Assembly: GCA_002914845.1 (NCBI GenBank)
Contig: JXTC01000032.1
Coordinates: forward strand, 248,001 to 312,000
Reading direction: 5' to 3'
Source of the DNA: Trema orientale
Lineage: Eukaryota > Streptophyta > Magnoliopsida > Rosales > Cannabaceae
Length of the DNA: 64,000 nt
Shown piece by piece: positions 11,886-24,500 of the stretch (position 1 is its first letter; each line of letters starts with the position of its first letter). The position numbers and the translations under genes are program-made. The notes below the pieces were generated by a model, which made no database searches, was not told the DNA's origin, and saw only the letters and a list, made by a program, of their open reading frames with translations.

Positions 11886-14800
11886 ATTATTTTTCCTTGT
11901 TATGATTGAACTGGAATAAATTAAAGTTCAAATCTTACAGGTTACACAGCCTCTTCTTTGTTCTTCTTCTTCGTCTTCTTTTACTTTTTTATCAGCTTAA
12001 AATTTTGCTGCACTTATGATTTGGATTATTGAATTGGATAATAAAATTAATACGTAGCTTGATTTATTATTTTCTCCACTAAGACATGTCTTTTAGGAAA
12101 CAATCCGGTTCGTTAAACCTCAATTTTTTCTTTTACTAAATTTTTTTCTTAGAAGTTTTATTCCAGTGAATTAAGGCCAGAACATTGACTATGAAATTGA
12201 AAGCATATGCTCTGTGTATTTAAAAACAAATCTTAAATTTTTTTTCCAACAAACTCAGTCATTGAAAACCTTGTAGAAATCTGCAGTGTATCAATTAATG
12301 ATCTTTTTTTTTTTTTCCCTTTTTGTTATTAAAAGCGTTAGCTTCATTTTTTCTTCAATTTTTTCCTGAATATTTTGTTGCCTTCTCTCATGGAAATATT
12401 CCATGGATCAAGATACATGATTAAGAGATAAGAAGTGGGTTCCACCATCCTCAACAGCCAATAACTGAGCAGTAAATTTACCATAATAATACGGTAAAAA
12501 AGACTTATCGTATTCTAATAAAAACTCCCGTAGGTCATATAATAGACCATAAAACTGCTTCGTTTTTTTTTTTGGTAAAAACTCTTCATAGAATCTAGTA
12601 GGGGAATTGCATACCACTCTTCTAGAAAAAAAATCGTCTTTTGCAAATTCATGTACTCATCTCAAAATTGGGTTTTTAGCCTTAAAAGCCAAAAGAAAGC
12701 TACATCAAACTTACCAGAATTACCACTAGACAAGCAAATTTTTTTCTTCACAGTAGTTGGTGAGACAAAGGGATGGGCCAAATAATTCGTAAATGATGAA
12801 GAAAGAGTTTTAAAGAAACCAAAAAAAAAAAAGAATATACTTTTAGGGAAGAAAAAATAGTTTCCTTGATTTTGTTGGGAGCAACTGTTAAACTTTAAAG
12901 AAGCTAGCAAGGTATAAGCCATGAACCTTTTCCAAACAAAAAAGTGAAAGTTCTTTCGTTTATTGCACCTACATGTTAAAGAAGTGTTTTTTAAGCCATA
13001 AAGCCGGAAAAAAAAAAAAAAATCCTCCAAACAGACCATGAATACTAGTAGAGAAAAGACTTCTGATGAACACTCATATAGTCATGGTTGGTGTGACAAA
13101 GGTCACTGCTAAAATAATTTGTAAATGATGAAGAAAGAGTTGAAAGGAATAGCCCCTTGAATTTTTAAGCAGTAAATATAGTCATAAAATAAAGGAAAGA
13201 GGAAATGGAAACCGAATGAAATAATGTAGTGATGAAAAATGATAATGAGAAATATACGATAATTAACACCATAAACTAACACAGCTAATAAAGTTTTGGC
13301 GCCCACCACAAAAAGTACCGTAATTACTCTGTAGTAACAAGATTCAATATAATATTTATATATATATACACACACTAGAAGAATTGAGAGAGATAAAGTA
13401 GTCCTAAATAATTGTTTCATTTTTCCACGTGACATTGGAACGCTTAGGTCATAGCAGTTTAATGATCGAAACACCCCTTCCCCCGAAAAAAAAAATAAAA
13501 AAAAGGAAGAAAAATCATACCTACTCCCTACATATTATTGTTAAGTAGCTAATTATAAGTAGCTGATACTTCTAATCCCATATCACTTTCTTTCTTTTCC
13601 TTTTTCCTGACCACCGTATATCACTTGATGTGACTAAAAAAGTATAAAATTCCATGTTTATTGAAAGTAATGCCAAAGTCACTAGTAAAATAATCACTAA
13701 TGCATGCACTTTAATCCTTGTTTTCTGAACAAATTATTACTTCAATTCTGAAATCAATTTCAGCCAATATAGACCAGACAAAAAATGTCTTGGATACTTT
13801 GGGCCATCATGCATGTATTAAAAAAGATGGCCCAAATCTCTCAGATCCTTAAAAAAAAAAATTATTATTATTAAAATAAACCAATTGCAATAATACAAGC
13901 ATTATAATTAGAAATTCTCCAATTGCAAAATAAATCATGAATACTAAAAAAACTAATCTTAGTATATATGTTGCCGCTTTATTTTTGGAATGAAAGATAA
14001 AATAACAAAAGTCATCACCGTTATTTCAACAAAAAGTTCGTGTAACCAACAATATTGTTAAATATACCATTAAAAGAATTCACCACACTAACAACAACCT
14101 TGATATCAATTTCTACTATATAGATAGTGAATTACAGAGATAAGACAAGATTCAGATATTCATCATCTCAAAGCATAATACTAACTTTGATGGACCCCAT
14201 CTTTGTGAACCGTGCAATACCTATATGAAATTTCTTCTAGATTTAGATCATAAAAGATTCAGATTTAAAAAAAAAGACGCAAAAAAAAAAAAAAACAAAA
14301 TAAACAGAACCTACGCAGATCTTAGAATCTGGTAGGATAATGAACGAAACAAACAAAATCTAAATAGATCTAGAACCTAATAAGACAAACTCCTATAAGA
14401 ATAAATTTATAAGAACAAAATATTCATACAAAAGGAACGATCATTGAAAGAAAAGCAAAAAATAGGAAAACTTACCGGAGAAGGATCAGAAAAATTGTCG
14501 ACAAAGAAGATAGAGTGAGAGAGAGAAAAAGAGATTACATAATTTATAGTGCATGAAAACATTGTGAATATAAGTTCGATAACTTAGTTTTTAACATGAG
14601 ATCATGATTTAAGCGCGCTCTAATTCAAGAATTTATTTACTATTTTGAAACTTAAATTAAAAAAAAAAAAAAAAAAAAATCTACATGGAAGATTCCTGCG
14701 AATAGTATTATATCTAAATATATTTATTTAGCATTCTTATAATTGATGCTAAGGCACTTGATAAGGCTATTAAGCTACTTTATGATGTCTACCAAATTAA

Positions 14801-14945
14801 TTAGGTGAAAAAAATTGGTAAGTTGGCTTTGCTGTGTGCCCAAACTAATACATATCAAACCCTACTTAGCATTTAGCAACGACTTCCCCCCCAAAATATG
14901 GGTGTATATAATATGAAATATGTGTGCGTGTGTATATATATATAT
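11886..14945. other. Gene-free intergenic stretch
   Basis: AT-rich DNA with long homopolymers. Short open frames on the minus strand at 12408-13474 are rich in Phe, Leu and Lys, as expected of translated A/T runs, and I recognise no domain. No RNA gene or clear transposon end seen. Confidence 0.45.
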
Positions 14946-15117
14946 GGGCGCGTCTACAGTAGGAGCGCCCCTACGTAGGGCCCTGTCTATTCACCGTTGG
15001 ATGGGAATCTGTATATAAATAGATTCTCCACAGATTCCCATTATTCCCCACAGATTCCCATCCAACGATAATTAAGGCATAATCCTACGTAGGGACGCTC
15101 CTACCGTAGCCATCCCC
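14946..15117. mobile_element. GC-rich-ended MITE, copy 1
   Basis: A 172-bp element inside a TATATA tract. The left end starts GGGCGCGTCTACAGTAGGAG, the complement of the right end starts GGGGATGGCTACGGTAGGAG, and both continue into CTACGTAGG. The inner part holds a second inverted pair (GATGGGAATCTG against CAGATTCCCATC) with ATTCCC repeated. The TA-repeat flanks hide any target duplication. A related copy lies at 42343-42498. Confidence 0.8.
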
Positions 15118-16210
15118 TATATATATATATATTGTGGGATGTTTTTCTTGGTTTCCCATGAAATGGTTAGTGGGACTTCATGCTTTGTTGATGTGCTACA
15201 GGACCGTACAGCTTCAAAGATTTAGATAATGGATTCTTTAAGAAAATAGAACCTTACACCTTTTCAATTTTTCTTTTTTATTTTTATATTTATGTACACA
15301 TTATGATAAAGGGCTACATTGCAAGATGTACATATGTATAATACAAACGGGAAAAAAAGTGACATCATGTAGTCACCATCCAAATTTAGAACTCATAAGT
15401 ATTTCTTTTATTAAAATCATTTAAACTTTACTTCTTATTATTTATACCCTCACGCTGAGATGGGTCAGGGAAATTAATATACAAATAATTAATTTATCCC
15501 TTAAGGAGTATCTGTATTTCCAATCCCTTTTTTGAGAACAAAAAAGGAAATACAGTCTAAAATTCAACATAAAATTTAAAAAGTAGAAGCAAAAGTCTTT
15601 ATTTCAAAACTAAAATTCAAACAAATCTCTCTAGAGTATATGGATAATCTTGTTCATTTTGGACCAGTTGGGTTATAAGTGCATTTTTTTCTCTTGTCGC
15701 AACTGTTAGTTAAATGATACCTATTAGTGTCCGTAACAATATGCATCAGGCAATCCATTTTACTTAAAAAATTTAGAAACCCATCACTTTCAAACAAGAT
15801 GATATATATAGTGGGTCGCGCGTTTAGTTTAGAACCATGAATACAAAATTAATTATAACTAATTAAATAATAATGTGTAAGTGTTTAGGCGTCATACAAA
15901 ACTAAGGAAGGTTGATGTAATTTGTGTGAAACCTGATATTTTTGTTCGTTTACGGTGTTAGAATCTTATCCATAACTTTTATGAATGTTCAAAAATTGTG
16001 TTTGGTTATAAATGGGAATGTGTTAAAATTAAATAATCATATATTTAGGCATTTTTATATAATGAAATAAATATAATTTGTTTAGAAAAATTATAAAATT
16101 TAATTTGCTACAAGAAATCATGTATTTTGTTGTTTGGCCCACGCTCTCAGATTGTGGATAATCTGAAATTCACCTATTTCAGTGGGTTTGAATTTATTTC
16201 AAAGTATAAC
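15118..16210. other. Gene-free stretch
   Basis: No coding frame or RNA gene. The part from about 16005 to 16200 has GTTTGGTT-like and CCCACGCTCTCAGATT words and may be a decayed element next to the better preserved one that follows. Confidence 0.4.
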
Positions 16211-16951
16211 CGCGTGTTTGGTTGGATAGAATAGGTCTTGGCATGGAATGGTCATTCTACTAAAAGACTCATTTCATTATTTGGTTTAAAAAGTGGAAAT
16301 AGAATTCTCATTCCAATGGAAACACGATTCCATCAATTAGTGTAATTTTGTTTATGTTGCTTCCCCAAGGAATTATCTTTCCGTTCCTTAAGTCATTATT
16401 AAATTGACATTATTTTTTTGCCCACAAAACGTAAGCTTCAGTTCTTAAATATATTTAAGAATTTTAATAGTAAAATATTCATTATTTCTCCTTTTACACA
16501 CATATAGAAATACTCATTTTTCTAGATATTATTGTTACTTTTTAAGGATTAAGTTACTGACACACATTTAAAAATAATTTGTCAATTTTATTTAATTGCA
16601 ATGATTACTAAATTGAAAATAAATTTTTGTAGTTTATTTTATTCAGATATTACTAATTAAATATATATAATTAATTTGTTAATTTGAAATAATCTTTTTA
16701 ATTAACTAAATTTTAAAAGTTGAAAAATATACAAGATTAAAAAAAGAGTATTAAAGTCAATACAGCACTTATTTCATTCCATTATTAGCCAAACATAACA
16801 ATTCTTATTCGACTAATGATTCTAATTTTCAACCAAACAATGGAATACAGTTTTCGACCAAACAATGGAATACAGTTTGTATTCATATTCTAATTCTACT
16901 CCATTACAATTCTTATTACGATTCTAATTTCATTCCACGAACCAGACACCA
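16211..16951. mobile_element. Non-autonomous TIR element of the GTGTTTGGTT type, copy 1
   Basis: The left end reads CGCGTGTTTGGTTGG followed by GGAATGG-like words; the right end, on the complement, reads GGTGTCTGGTTCGTGGAATG. The interior is AT-rich with scattered ATTCTCATTCCA and TCATTCCATT words and no open frame. About 740 bp. A second copy of the family is at 52445-53970, interrupted by an hAT-type element. Confidence 0.55.
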
Positions 16952-17635
16952 ACATGAATTCCATGAATTCCACATTCTTAAGTGTCAAAAAATATAAAAC
17001 TCATAACAAATATGGAAATCTTTCAAATTCTCATTCTCATGCCCAACTATTCTTCATACCAAATAGCTCGTAAGACTTGCTTGACAATATTATTAAGTTA
17101 CATAATGTATTTTTTTCCTCTAAATGTAAAAAATAAGGTGAAAGTATTCCTAAAATCTCCATATGTATGTATATGAGTAGTTTACTTGACTTTAAAAAAC
17201 AAAAGAGGAAAAAATTTCCAAAACAATTTACAAAACTATACTTACTAAAATAATTATGTGACATAATTTTTAATACACAATTTTGAGTAGCATAATCTCT
17301 ATTTCAAAAAAGAATTCACTTTAAGCTTCATTTTAAATTATTTCTAGATTTTGCTTTTAGTTTTTAAAAGTGGTTAGAGAAAAAACAAAGAAAGGGACGC
17401 GTTTGACAAATTATTATTTTCGATCAGCAGAATTTATAAGTTGCTGTGTAACAGCTATTTTAAGCAGAATTTGAGAACCATGGTAAGGGTTGCTTTTTAA
17501 AGCTGATTTTGCTATTATAATACAAAATATTTAAAATATCATTTTACAGGATACATAACCTATAATTTCTCAAACACTGGATGATGCTTTTAAACAGCAC
17601 AGTAGTTTTATAAATTAAATTTAGCAAACTGGTGA
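16952..17635. other. Gene-free stretch
   Basis: AT-rich, with short chance frames at 16982-17264 that encode low-complexity hydrophobic peptides. Nothing else supported. Confidence 0.4.
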
Positions 17636-18620
17636 ATAATCAGGCAACCTAGTTATTTAATCTTCTTATCTTTAAGCGAAGAAGGATAGATTGATCAAGG
17701 TAATAATCAAATAAATACAGATTATAAACTTAGGTTATGTTCTTCACTATAATCAATACCTCAAATGATCATATAAACCATAGATTTGCTATTAACAGAT
17801 TCAAATATGATAAATGCCTAATTCAACCCTAGCAGTAAAATCATATCATAGTATATAGTAGGCCTCCTAAATAAATCAAGAAATAACTCATAGATTAATT
17901 AAATATAGAAGAACATAATCAACTCTGAATAAATAATTAATGTAATATATAGAATCTAAAAAGTTAAATAATAATCATATTAGGGCTTCGAAATCATACT
18001 TAACCTTATTTAAGGAATATTCTAGCATGTATATAAGAATAAACAAGAGAAACATTATGCTAGAACAATAAAAACTATAAAGGAAAGAAAAAAGAACGAA
18101 GATAGTGACTGCATCGGCTCCCAAGCTCTCATTCTTCCTCTCTCTAGGTTTTTAGATTATTTTGGTGGCTTCTAGATGTCTAAGACTGACTCCCATCTAC
18201 TATATAACATCCTATATATAGGCAATTAAGTGTAGGAGGCGTCTAGATTAAGTTCTGCAGAAAATAGGAAACTTGGCTGCCAAAAATCGGGTAAGTAGGT
18301 GAAAATCTGTGTTTCCAGAGCTCCGCTGCGCGGGTTCTAGTTCTAGGGCTTTACCTTTCTTGAATTATATATATATATTTTTTCTAATAATTCCTACTAG
18401 CACCGCAGCGAACGAAGGGTGGCTCCATAGCCAGACCTCTGTTCAGCCTTGGTCTTCCTACTTCGTCCAACTTGTCTTGTTTTAGCTTATTTTCAACCCA
18501 TTTCCACTCATTTTCATTGTTTCTCCTTCAAAACACTTATAATTACAAAAATAACATAATTAGTCTTAGAATCATATAAAAACTAACACAGTGGTATAGA
18601 AAATAGCTATCATTTAGATG
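17636..18620 (-). mobile_element. Probable LTR-type retroelement remnant
   Basis: A block with moderate GC content that differs from the AT-rich surroundings and reads, on the minus strand, like an LTR or untranslated leader: a TATATATA stretch, a transcribed-looking segment with CCTAGAGAGAGG, and mixed sequence without any open frame. No LTR pair, primer site or target duplication could be identified, so the assignment is weak. An old non-coding transcript or another repeat class is possible. Confidence 0.3.
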
Positions 18621-19112
18621 TAAAGTTAACACTTAGCACAAACGTCTAGACTTTTTTTTTCCCCTCATATCTGCTTCTTGCTTACAGTACAGCTATAATA
18701 GGACTGTAGCACATCACATTAATACTAAACTGACCCCAGTATAATTGAAAATTATGTCACTGTTATATGGACAAGAAATAAACAAATAGAAAAATAGAGA
18801 AAAGACTTTAGCTTTCTTATTATCCACTTTCTTCTTTTTTGTACATTACAAACTCTCAAATAGCCATATATATAGGCTAAAGATCAAATGTGAGAAGATT
18901 AAAAGTTTAGGAGTTATAATATAAGATTATAACTTATATATAATTAGGTTAGAGATTAATATAAACATTACACACTTTCAAATAGAAGTTTAGAAGATAA
19001 ACACTCACACATATAAATGAGTATATTGACAATAGTCACATCATTAGTGCACATTTTTTGTATGAAGAGTAAGTCCCTAGTATTATTTATACCCATATAT
19101 TACATATAATAA
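18621..19112. other. Gene-free stretch
   Basis: AT-rich sequence with no gene or element boundary that I can support. Confidence 0.4.
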
Positions 19113-19305
19113 GAATAATACTAGGATATTATTCCCAACTATTATTCCAAATTTTTAATAGCAACAAATATGATATGTGAGTTGTTACTTTGAACTAGTG
19201 AATAATATTAAATTATTTATGATAGTTTTAGTACATTTATTGAATAATGATAAACTAGTATGTCACATATATTGGTATTAAATATTTAGGATAATAATTG
19301 GTATA
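19113..19305. mobile_element. Palindromic MITE family D, copy 1
   Basis: About 190 bp. Both ends carry the words AATAAT, ATTGGTAT or its complement, and ATATGTGA/TGTCACATAT, arranged so that the element resembles its own reverse complement. Two better matched relatives lie at 29523-29725 and 32700-32903. No coding capacity. Confidence 0.45.
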
Positions 19306-19397
19306 ATATATGCGAATATATATATTTTGCAGTTCCTGAGTGGCTCTAAGGATTTTTCTCAAAATAAATAAATATCAACAAGGGATAATGACATAAA

Positions 19398-19580
19398 TAC
19401 TTTGAGTTTTAACTTTTCTGCAAAAGAAATACCAGGACATTTGAATTCTTGCAATTAATACATGACATTTGAAATTCTGCAAATTAATACCATAAAATTG
19501 ACTTTTTTTGCAAGTTAATGCCATGATTTTTAAATTCTGTAAATTAATACCCTAGTATTTGAAATGTTTGCAAATTTGTA
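19398..19580 (+). repeat. Degenerate tandem repeat, period about 40 bp
   Basis: Four to five imperfect units, each containing a version of TGCAAATTAATACCATG and ACATTTGAAATTC. Units differ by substitutions and small indels. It sits just before a family B MITE and may be an expanded end of one. Confidence 0.55.
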
Positions 19581-19678
19581 TTATGAGCAACTTAAAAGAT
19601 GCACACACCTCCTTATTGACTCAATAAAAATGTTTAAATATTAATTTATTATTTACAACTATTACATGATTATTTTTT

Positions 19679-20050
19679 TAGGGTTAATTGCCAAAAAAAA
19701 AAATACATAAACTATGGTCTTTCTACAGTTTTAACCATATTTTTTAGTTTGCACAAAAACTATATCTTCATATTTAAAATGTGTATAAATGTCTACCTTT
19801 TGTATATAAATTGACTAATGATTTGTGCAGATTGTTTTATGTTACTTTCAATAATTTTTAAGTGTTTGTCAACAAAAATAAGATACTTTTAATTTTGATT
19901 ATATGTTTAGCGAGGGATTTTATTTTAATATCAATTTTATACATAGAGAGGAGACATTTAATGAAATTTTAAATGCGAATGCATAATTTTAACTAGAGCA
20001 AAACATAAGATTAAAATTGCACACAAAAAAAAACCATAGTTTTGTGTATC
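19679..20050 (+). mobile_element. MITE family B, copy 1
   Basis: A block of about 370 bp that recurs at 26963-27312 and 48331-48675 in the same orientation. Shared landmarks in order: GGGTTAATTGC at the left end, TTTTAACCATAT, GATTTGTGCA, GTTTTATGTTA, AATAAGATAC, TATGTTTAG, then AAATTGCA and ACCATAG near the right end. The two outer ends are roughly inverted (TTAATTGCA / TAAAATTGCA with ACTATGGTCT / ACCATAGTT), suggesting a TIR element. No open frame. Confidence 0.6.
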
Positions 20051-20204
20051 AATTTATAAGACATTTTCGAAAATATAGTAATATTTAAATGTTTTTAATA
20101 GTGTAAAAAAAGTATTTGCGCTTTTTAACTTTCTCATGGTATAAATTTACAAAAATTATAAATGTAGAAATATTAATTTACAGGATTTTAAATATGATGG
20201 TATA

Positions 20205-20345
20205 TATTTTTTTAAAAAAGTAGAGTTTAACTAATAACTTTCACTTATTATAAATTAAATAAAAATACATACCACTACCCAATTCTCACCTTGCCTCATT
20301 AGGGATCATAGATTTTCATGCCTATCCGGTGTAACTCGAACCTAG
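20205..20345 (-). mobile_element. SINE family A copy (minus strand)
   Basis: On the minus strand it ends with the family 3' domain (TATAATAAGTG, TTATTAGTTAAACTC, then an A-rich tail) and carries the B-box-like GTTCGAGTTACACCG. It is flanked by near-identical direct repeats starting aaatatgatg at 20190 and 20346. Truncated at the 5' end relative to the copy at 47114-47303. Confidence 0.7.
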
Positions 20346-20488
20346 AAATATGATGATATTTTTATTTCATTATTCATGTCTAACTATAAGTAGGTAATTA
20401 TCAAAGTAGATTTCATCAAAAAAATAAATAAAATTATCAAAGTAGATGATGATTAGGCACCCACTTTCAGGTCCCCTTCGAATTAGAG

Positions 20489-20503
20489 CACGTGACACGT
20501 GTG
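20489..20503 (+). promoter_or_regulatory. Twin G-box with BRRE-like core upstream of the BRH1-like gene
   Basis: CACGTGACACGTGTG contains two CACGTG G-boxes at 20489-20494 and 20496-20501, and the second overlaps CGTGTG, the brassinosteroid response element core bound by BZR1/BES1. It is about 570 bp upstream of the start codon. G-boxes are also ABA and light elements, so the specific regulator is an inference. Confidence 0.5.
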
Positions 20504-20969
20504 CAGTTTTTCTCTCTACTTTCTTTTTTTGCGCTCTATTTTTTCTTTCTACTTATTTATTTATTTATTCCTTTTTTGCAACTTGTGTTATAGTATTTTC
20601 ACTAAAAATCAATAACCCATCCTATAGTCGCTCTACGTCCCTACGGCTACGCAGCCTCTCACAAAGGCGGAGGCCTCTCCTCCAAAAATAAATAAATAAA
20701 TAAATAAAAGCTCACCCACCAATCAAAACCCACTAAATTGCAACTCCCACGCGGGACCCACACCGAGGACCATCCACCAAATCCTTTCCCTATAGGTCGT
20801 TCACAAACACCCGCCTCACAGCTTAGTGGCCTTATCACTCTAGTTCGATTGTTTTTTATTATTATTTAAATCTCTTAATTATTTGGAGGGCCTCCATTTT
20901 TGAAACAGAACCTTCCAAGCTAAGCTCCTCTCTCTCCTTTCTCTCTAAGATTCCCCAATTTTCTCTCTC

Positions 20970-20976
20970 TATAAAA
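20970..20976 (+). promoter_or_regulatory. TATA box of the BRH1-like gene
   Basis: TATAAAA inside a CT-rich tract, about 93 bp before the start codon, which would place the transcription start near 21000. The leader that follows is a CT-rich (CTCTCT) 5' untranslated region, common in plant genes. Confidence 0.65.
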
Positions 20977-21068
20977 GCTTTTTCGGTCTTCTTCTTTCTC
21001 GAAACTCTCTCTCTCTCTTCTTTCTCTCTCTAGAACCATACTTTTTTTTTTCTCTCTCTACTTCTCCC

Positions 21069-21590
21069 ATGGGCTTCCCAGTCGGGTACACAGAGGTCTT
21101 CTTCCCCAACCTCTTCCTCCACACGCTCTCTCTCCTCGGCTTCATCCGGAACCTAATTTTCTCTCTCTTCCACTTGCTCGGCCTCTCGGAGTTTCTCGAA
21201 ACCGACGTCGTTTGGCCCCAATCGTCGTCGTCGTCGGCGACGGCGACTCAATCGTCGGAGAATCCGCCGGTATCGGCGATCCTGATAAGGGAGCTGCTCC
21301 CCGTGATAAAGTTCCGGGACCTGGAGACGGTGGCCGGCGCCGGAGAACCGCCGGAAAGCTGCGCGGTCTGCCTGTACGAGTTCGAGGGGGGAGAGGAGAT
21401 CAGGTGGTTGACGAACTGTAAGCACGTGTTCCATCGGGCTTGTCTGGACCGTTGGATGGACCACGATCAGAAGACGTGTCCGCTTTGTAGGACGCCATTT
21501 GTCCCTGATGAGATGAGGGACGAATTCAATCAACGGCTCTGGGCCGCTTCTGGGGTCTCTGATTTTTACAGTGAGTACAGCTCAGTTTGA
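21069..21590 (+). CDS. BRH1: RING-H2 E3 ubiquitin ligase, BRH1-like
   Basis: A single-exon gene of 173 residues. The N terminus MGFPVGYTEVFFPNLF and the following hydrophobic segment (about residues 11-38) match the Arabidopsis brassinosteroid-responsive RING-H2 protein BRH1 and its XERICO-like relatives, which are small membrane-associated E3 ligases. The RING-H2 domain is complete: C98, C101, C117, H119, H122, C125, C137 and C140 in the C-x2-C-x15-C-x1-H-x2-H-x2-C-x11-C-x2-C spacing, with W129 in the E2-contact position. A Ser/Thr-rich linker (52-66) separates membrane segment and RING. The start is the first ATG after a TATA box and CT-rich leader, and matches the family start. The coding region is much richer in GC than its surroundings, as expected for an expressed intronless plant gene. 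Known Arabidopsis BRH1 transcript falls after brassinosteroid and rises with chitin; that this orthologue behaves likewise is inference. Confidence 0.93.
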   Translation: MGFPVGYTEVFFPNLFLHTLSLLGFIRNLIFSLFHLLGLSEFLETDVVWPQSSSSSATATQSSENPPVSAILIRELLPVIKFRDLETVAGAGEPPESCAVCLYEFEGGEEIRWLTNCKHVFHRACLDRWMDHDQKTCPLCRTPFVPDEMRDEFNQRLWAASGVSDFYSEYSSV

Positions 21591-24500
21591 GGTTGTAGAA
21601 CGAAAATGCTCCCTTTTTTGCCCCCCCTTTTTAAAAAAATATATATAACGTATATATAAATTTTGTGTTTTTGGTATGGTCCGGTTATTGAATTGTGTAT
21701 ATATACATGAAAAATATAATAAAAGTAGATTTTTTTTTTTTTTTGACATTTTCACATACTCATATTGCTTAATTTCAAACCCATGTAGTTATTATTATTA
21801 TTATTATTATATAACTTTGGATGGTTATATGATATATTGGGGTGTCGTGAAAATTGTGACTTTATATTTAATTTGTGTTGTATGTTAGGTTGTTAATTTG
21901 GACCCTTGAGTCAAATTTAATAGTCAAGCTCTTTGAAAAAAGAAGAACCATATGATTTTGAGAAGTGTTAAAGGTGGGTCACGGGTGTGAATCATTAAAA
22001 ATGGTCTAAAAGTAGCGAAACTTGAAAATTAAGTCTGGTTTTCAATTAAGAAGCCCAAATTCTTTCTAAAAAAAATTAAAAATTAAGAAGCCCAAAAAGT
22101 CTGGAGAAAAAAAAAAAAAAGAATGAGAAGAAGAAAACACAGGAACAACAACTCATTTTTTAGTTTATTTAAAAAAAAACTCATTTTTATAAATTTCTTT
22201 TAACATTTTGATAATAATTCGACCTAAAGAAAACATATGTCAATTAATTTTGTTCTATTTTATTTTTTTATTTTTGCTGGAAATTATAGGTAGTGATACT
22301 TTGAGGTTGAAGTACTACGGTAGGTGCAGGTGGCTAACCGATTTTTTCGGATCTTGTCAGTGTCAGTTACCAGTGAATTGGATCAGGTCTATTCATTTCT
22401 TTTCTATTTCTTTTTTTTCTTTTTTTTTGGTGTCTGCTTTTTAATAGTTGCTATATTGTTCTCACAGATAAAAACTAATAAGAATAATAATAAAATGCTT
22501 TTACTATCGTTTTTAGTAATGAAATTTGGGTAATTATTTCATTTCTAAATTTTGCTCTTTCTACGCTTTGTTCATGAAACGTATGGTTTTTTGGTAAAAT
22601 TTTTAATGCTTACATAATTAAGTTCGGTGAGCAAACTAGGTTTATTAGATTTGTAAATTAATACATGCTCTCAATCTGAAGTTTCGGCCTTTGTTTGTAT
22701 AAGTTCTCAAGATTATTTTATTGGATTGATTAGGGAAAGTTATGGTTTTTATTTTATTTTATTGGCAATACGACGTTTGATATGAAGAGATAATTTTGGA
22801 ACTCTTTCAGTGTCTCTCACTTGGACACCATAGGCTTATTTTGGTTTAATTTTCTTGTGTCATTCTTCCCATGAATTATGCGTTATATCTCTTTCATTTT
22901 AAATTTTCTCAAAACTATTTGTCTTTGCTACTAGTTAAAATTTGGATTTATGAGAAAATAAAATGAAAATTTATTGCTCTTATTTTTGTAAATAAGAAAG
23001 AGCAATTGTTGTTAACTAGACTATTCATTCTAACTTCAAAAAACAACAACCGAATGGCTAAGTACATTCTTACTCTTGCTTCATAACGATCGAATTGGTC
23101 GAATTTGGTAGAACAAACAAATCTTACAGCAAATTAGCATGCTTTCCTCTTAAAAGTCTTTTTATGTAGAAACTTGAAAGCAATTAACATCGAATAGGTC
23201 AATTTAGTTTGACAAAGAGTTTATTTAGACTTATCTAGTTTTAAAACGAGGTCCACATTTTTTTGTTAAAAATAATCACATTGTGCATTGAACTTGAGAA
23301 GGCTTCTGCCACGTTCTTTAATATGTATATGCCAATAAATTAAAAACATTTAAGATAGTTTGTCATGTTGCTAAGGGTCGGTAGTCCATTTCGTATCAAT
23401 TAATTCTGGTTTAGAAAAAACAAAAAATATATATATATATATCCCATTAAAATGGAAGAAGAAGAAAATATTTCATCCTTTCTCACTTTCTCTTATTATT
23501 TTTTTTTCTACTAATAATGCACCAAATTTAACGTATATAATTTATACTTGTCTTATATTATGTGCAAAGCCATTATATTGTTATACAGCAGAATCTAATG
23601 CAATACGACTGGCAAACATGACGATATAAATTAATATGGGGTTAATTACGGCTACCTAGTTTTTTTTTTAAGTATGCCGTGTTTTATTTAAAAAAAAAAA
23701 AGAATTGGGCTTTAGATGGGCCCCATAGTACCATCTGGGGTCAAGTTTCATTATCATAAGATGACTTCAGACTTCAAACTCTCTTTCCTATATTTTCAAT
23801 TGGCTATTATTCTGATATTTTCTACATAAGTTGTTCAAATAATATCTTGATCTAGCTGAAAAAGAAACCGAGAAAAAATAAGTTATAATTAGAATATTGA
23901 AGCAAAGTGCTGTACCAAGGTCTTTTCAGCTGTTGCTAACCTAAGAAAATGACCATATCCTACGAACGATGGTTAAGATTATGGACCTTTTAAATGCATG
24001 AACATCCATGATGTGAAATGCGCCAAAATTAAATTATTAGTCAAACTCAAACTTAATCTTCTAGCAAAAACAAGAACACTCGAACCTTATTACCTTATGC
24101 TTTTCACTTTAATTAATGTGGCATTGTATTATTTTGTATAACCATGTACAGTGCAATGCCAACTGACCATTACAATTTGGGTAACTGTATAACCATCATC
24201 TTTGATAATCAATATTTCATTTCTTGTATTGGTTTTTTATGAACAAATGTCAACTTAAACAACTACGGAGAATTGGAATGTACATAGATTATACATTGTC
24301 ACAGAGCAGAGTGTAAATTATATGTACCAAAAGATTAATTGTAACATTTAGCACTCATTTTCTTAACCGTTTATATACTATCCACATGCTAATTTATAAT
24401 TGTATGATAACTAGGAGTGTAAGGTATATCAGAATTAAACAATATGTAAATAAAAAAAATTCTAAATCTAACCAAATTTGTTATTAAAAAAAAAAAAAGG

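Noticed and set aside
12662-13474. Two minus-strand open frames of about 120 residues
   Set aside because: They are Phe/Leu/Lys-rich translations of A/T runs with no recognisable domain, no homologous motif and no promoter context.
19398-19580. CRISPR-like array
   Set aside because: The period-40 units are imperfect throughout with no unique spacers, and the DNA is plant nuclear; it is a degenerate tandem repeat.
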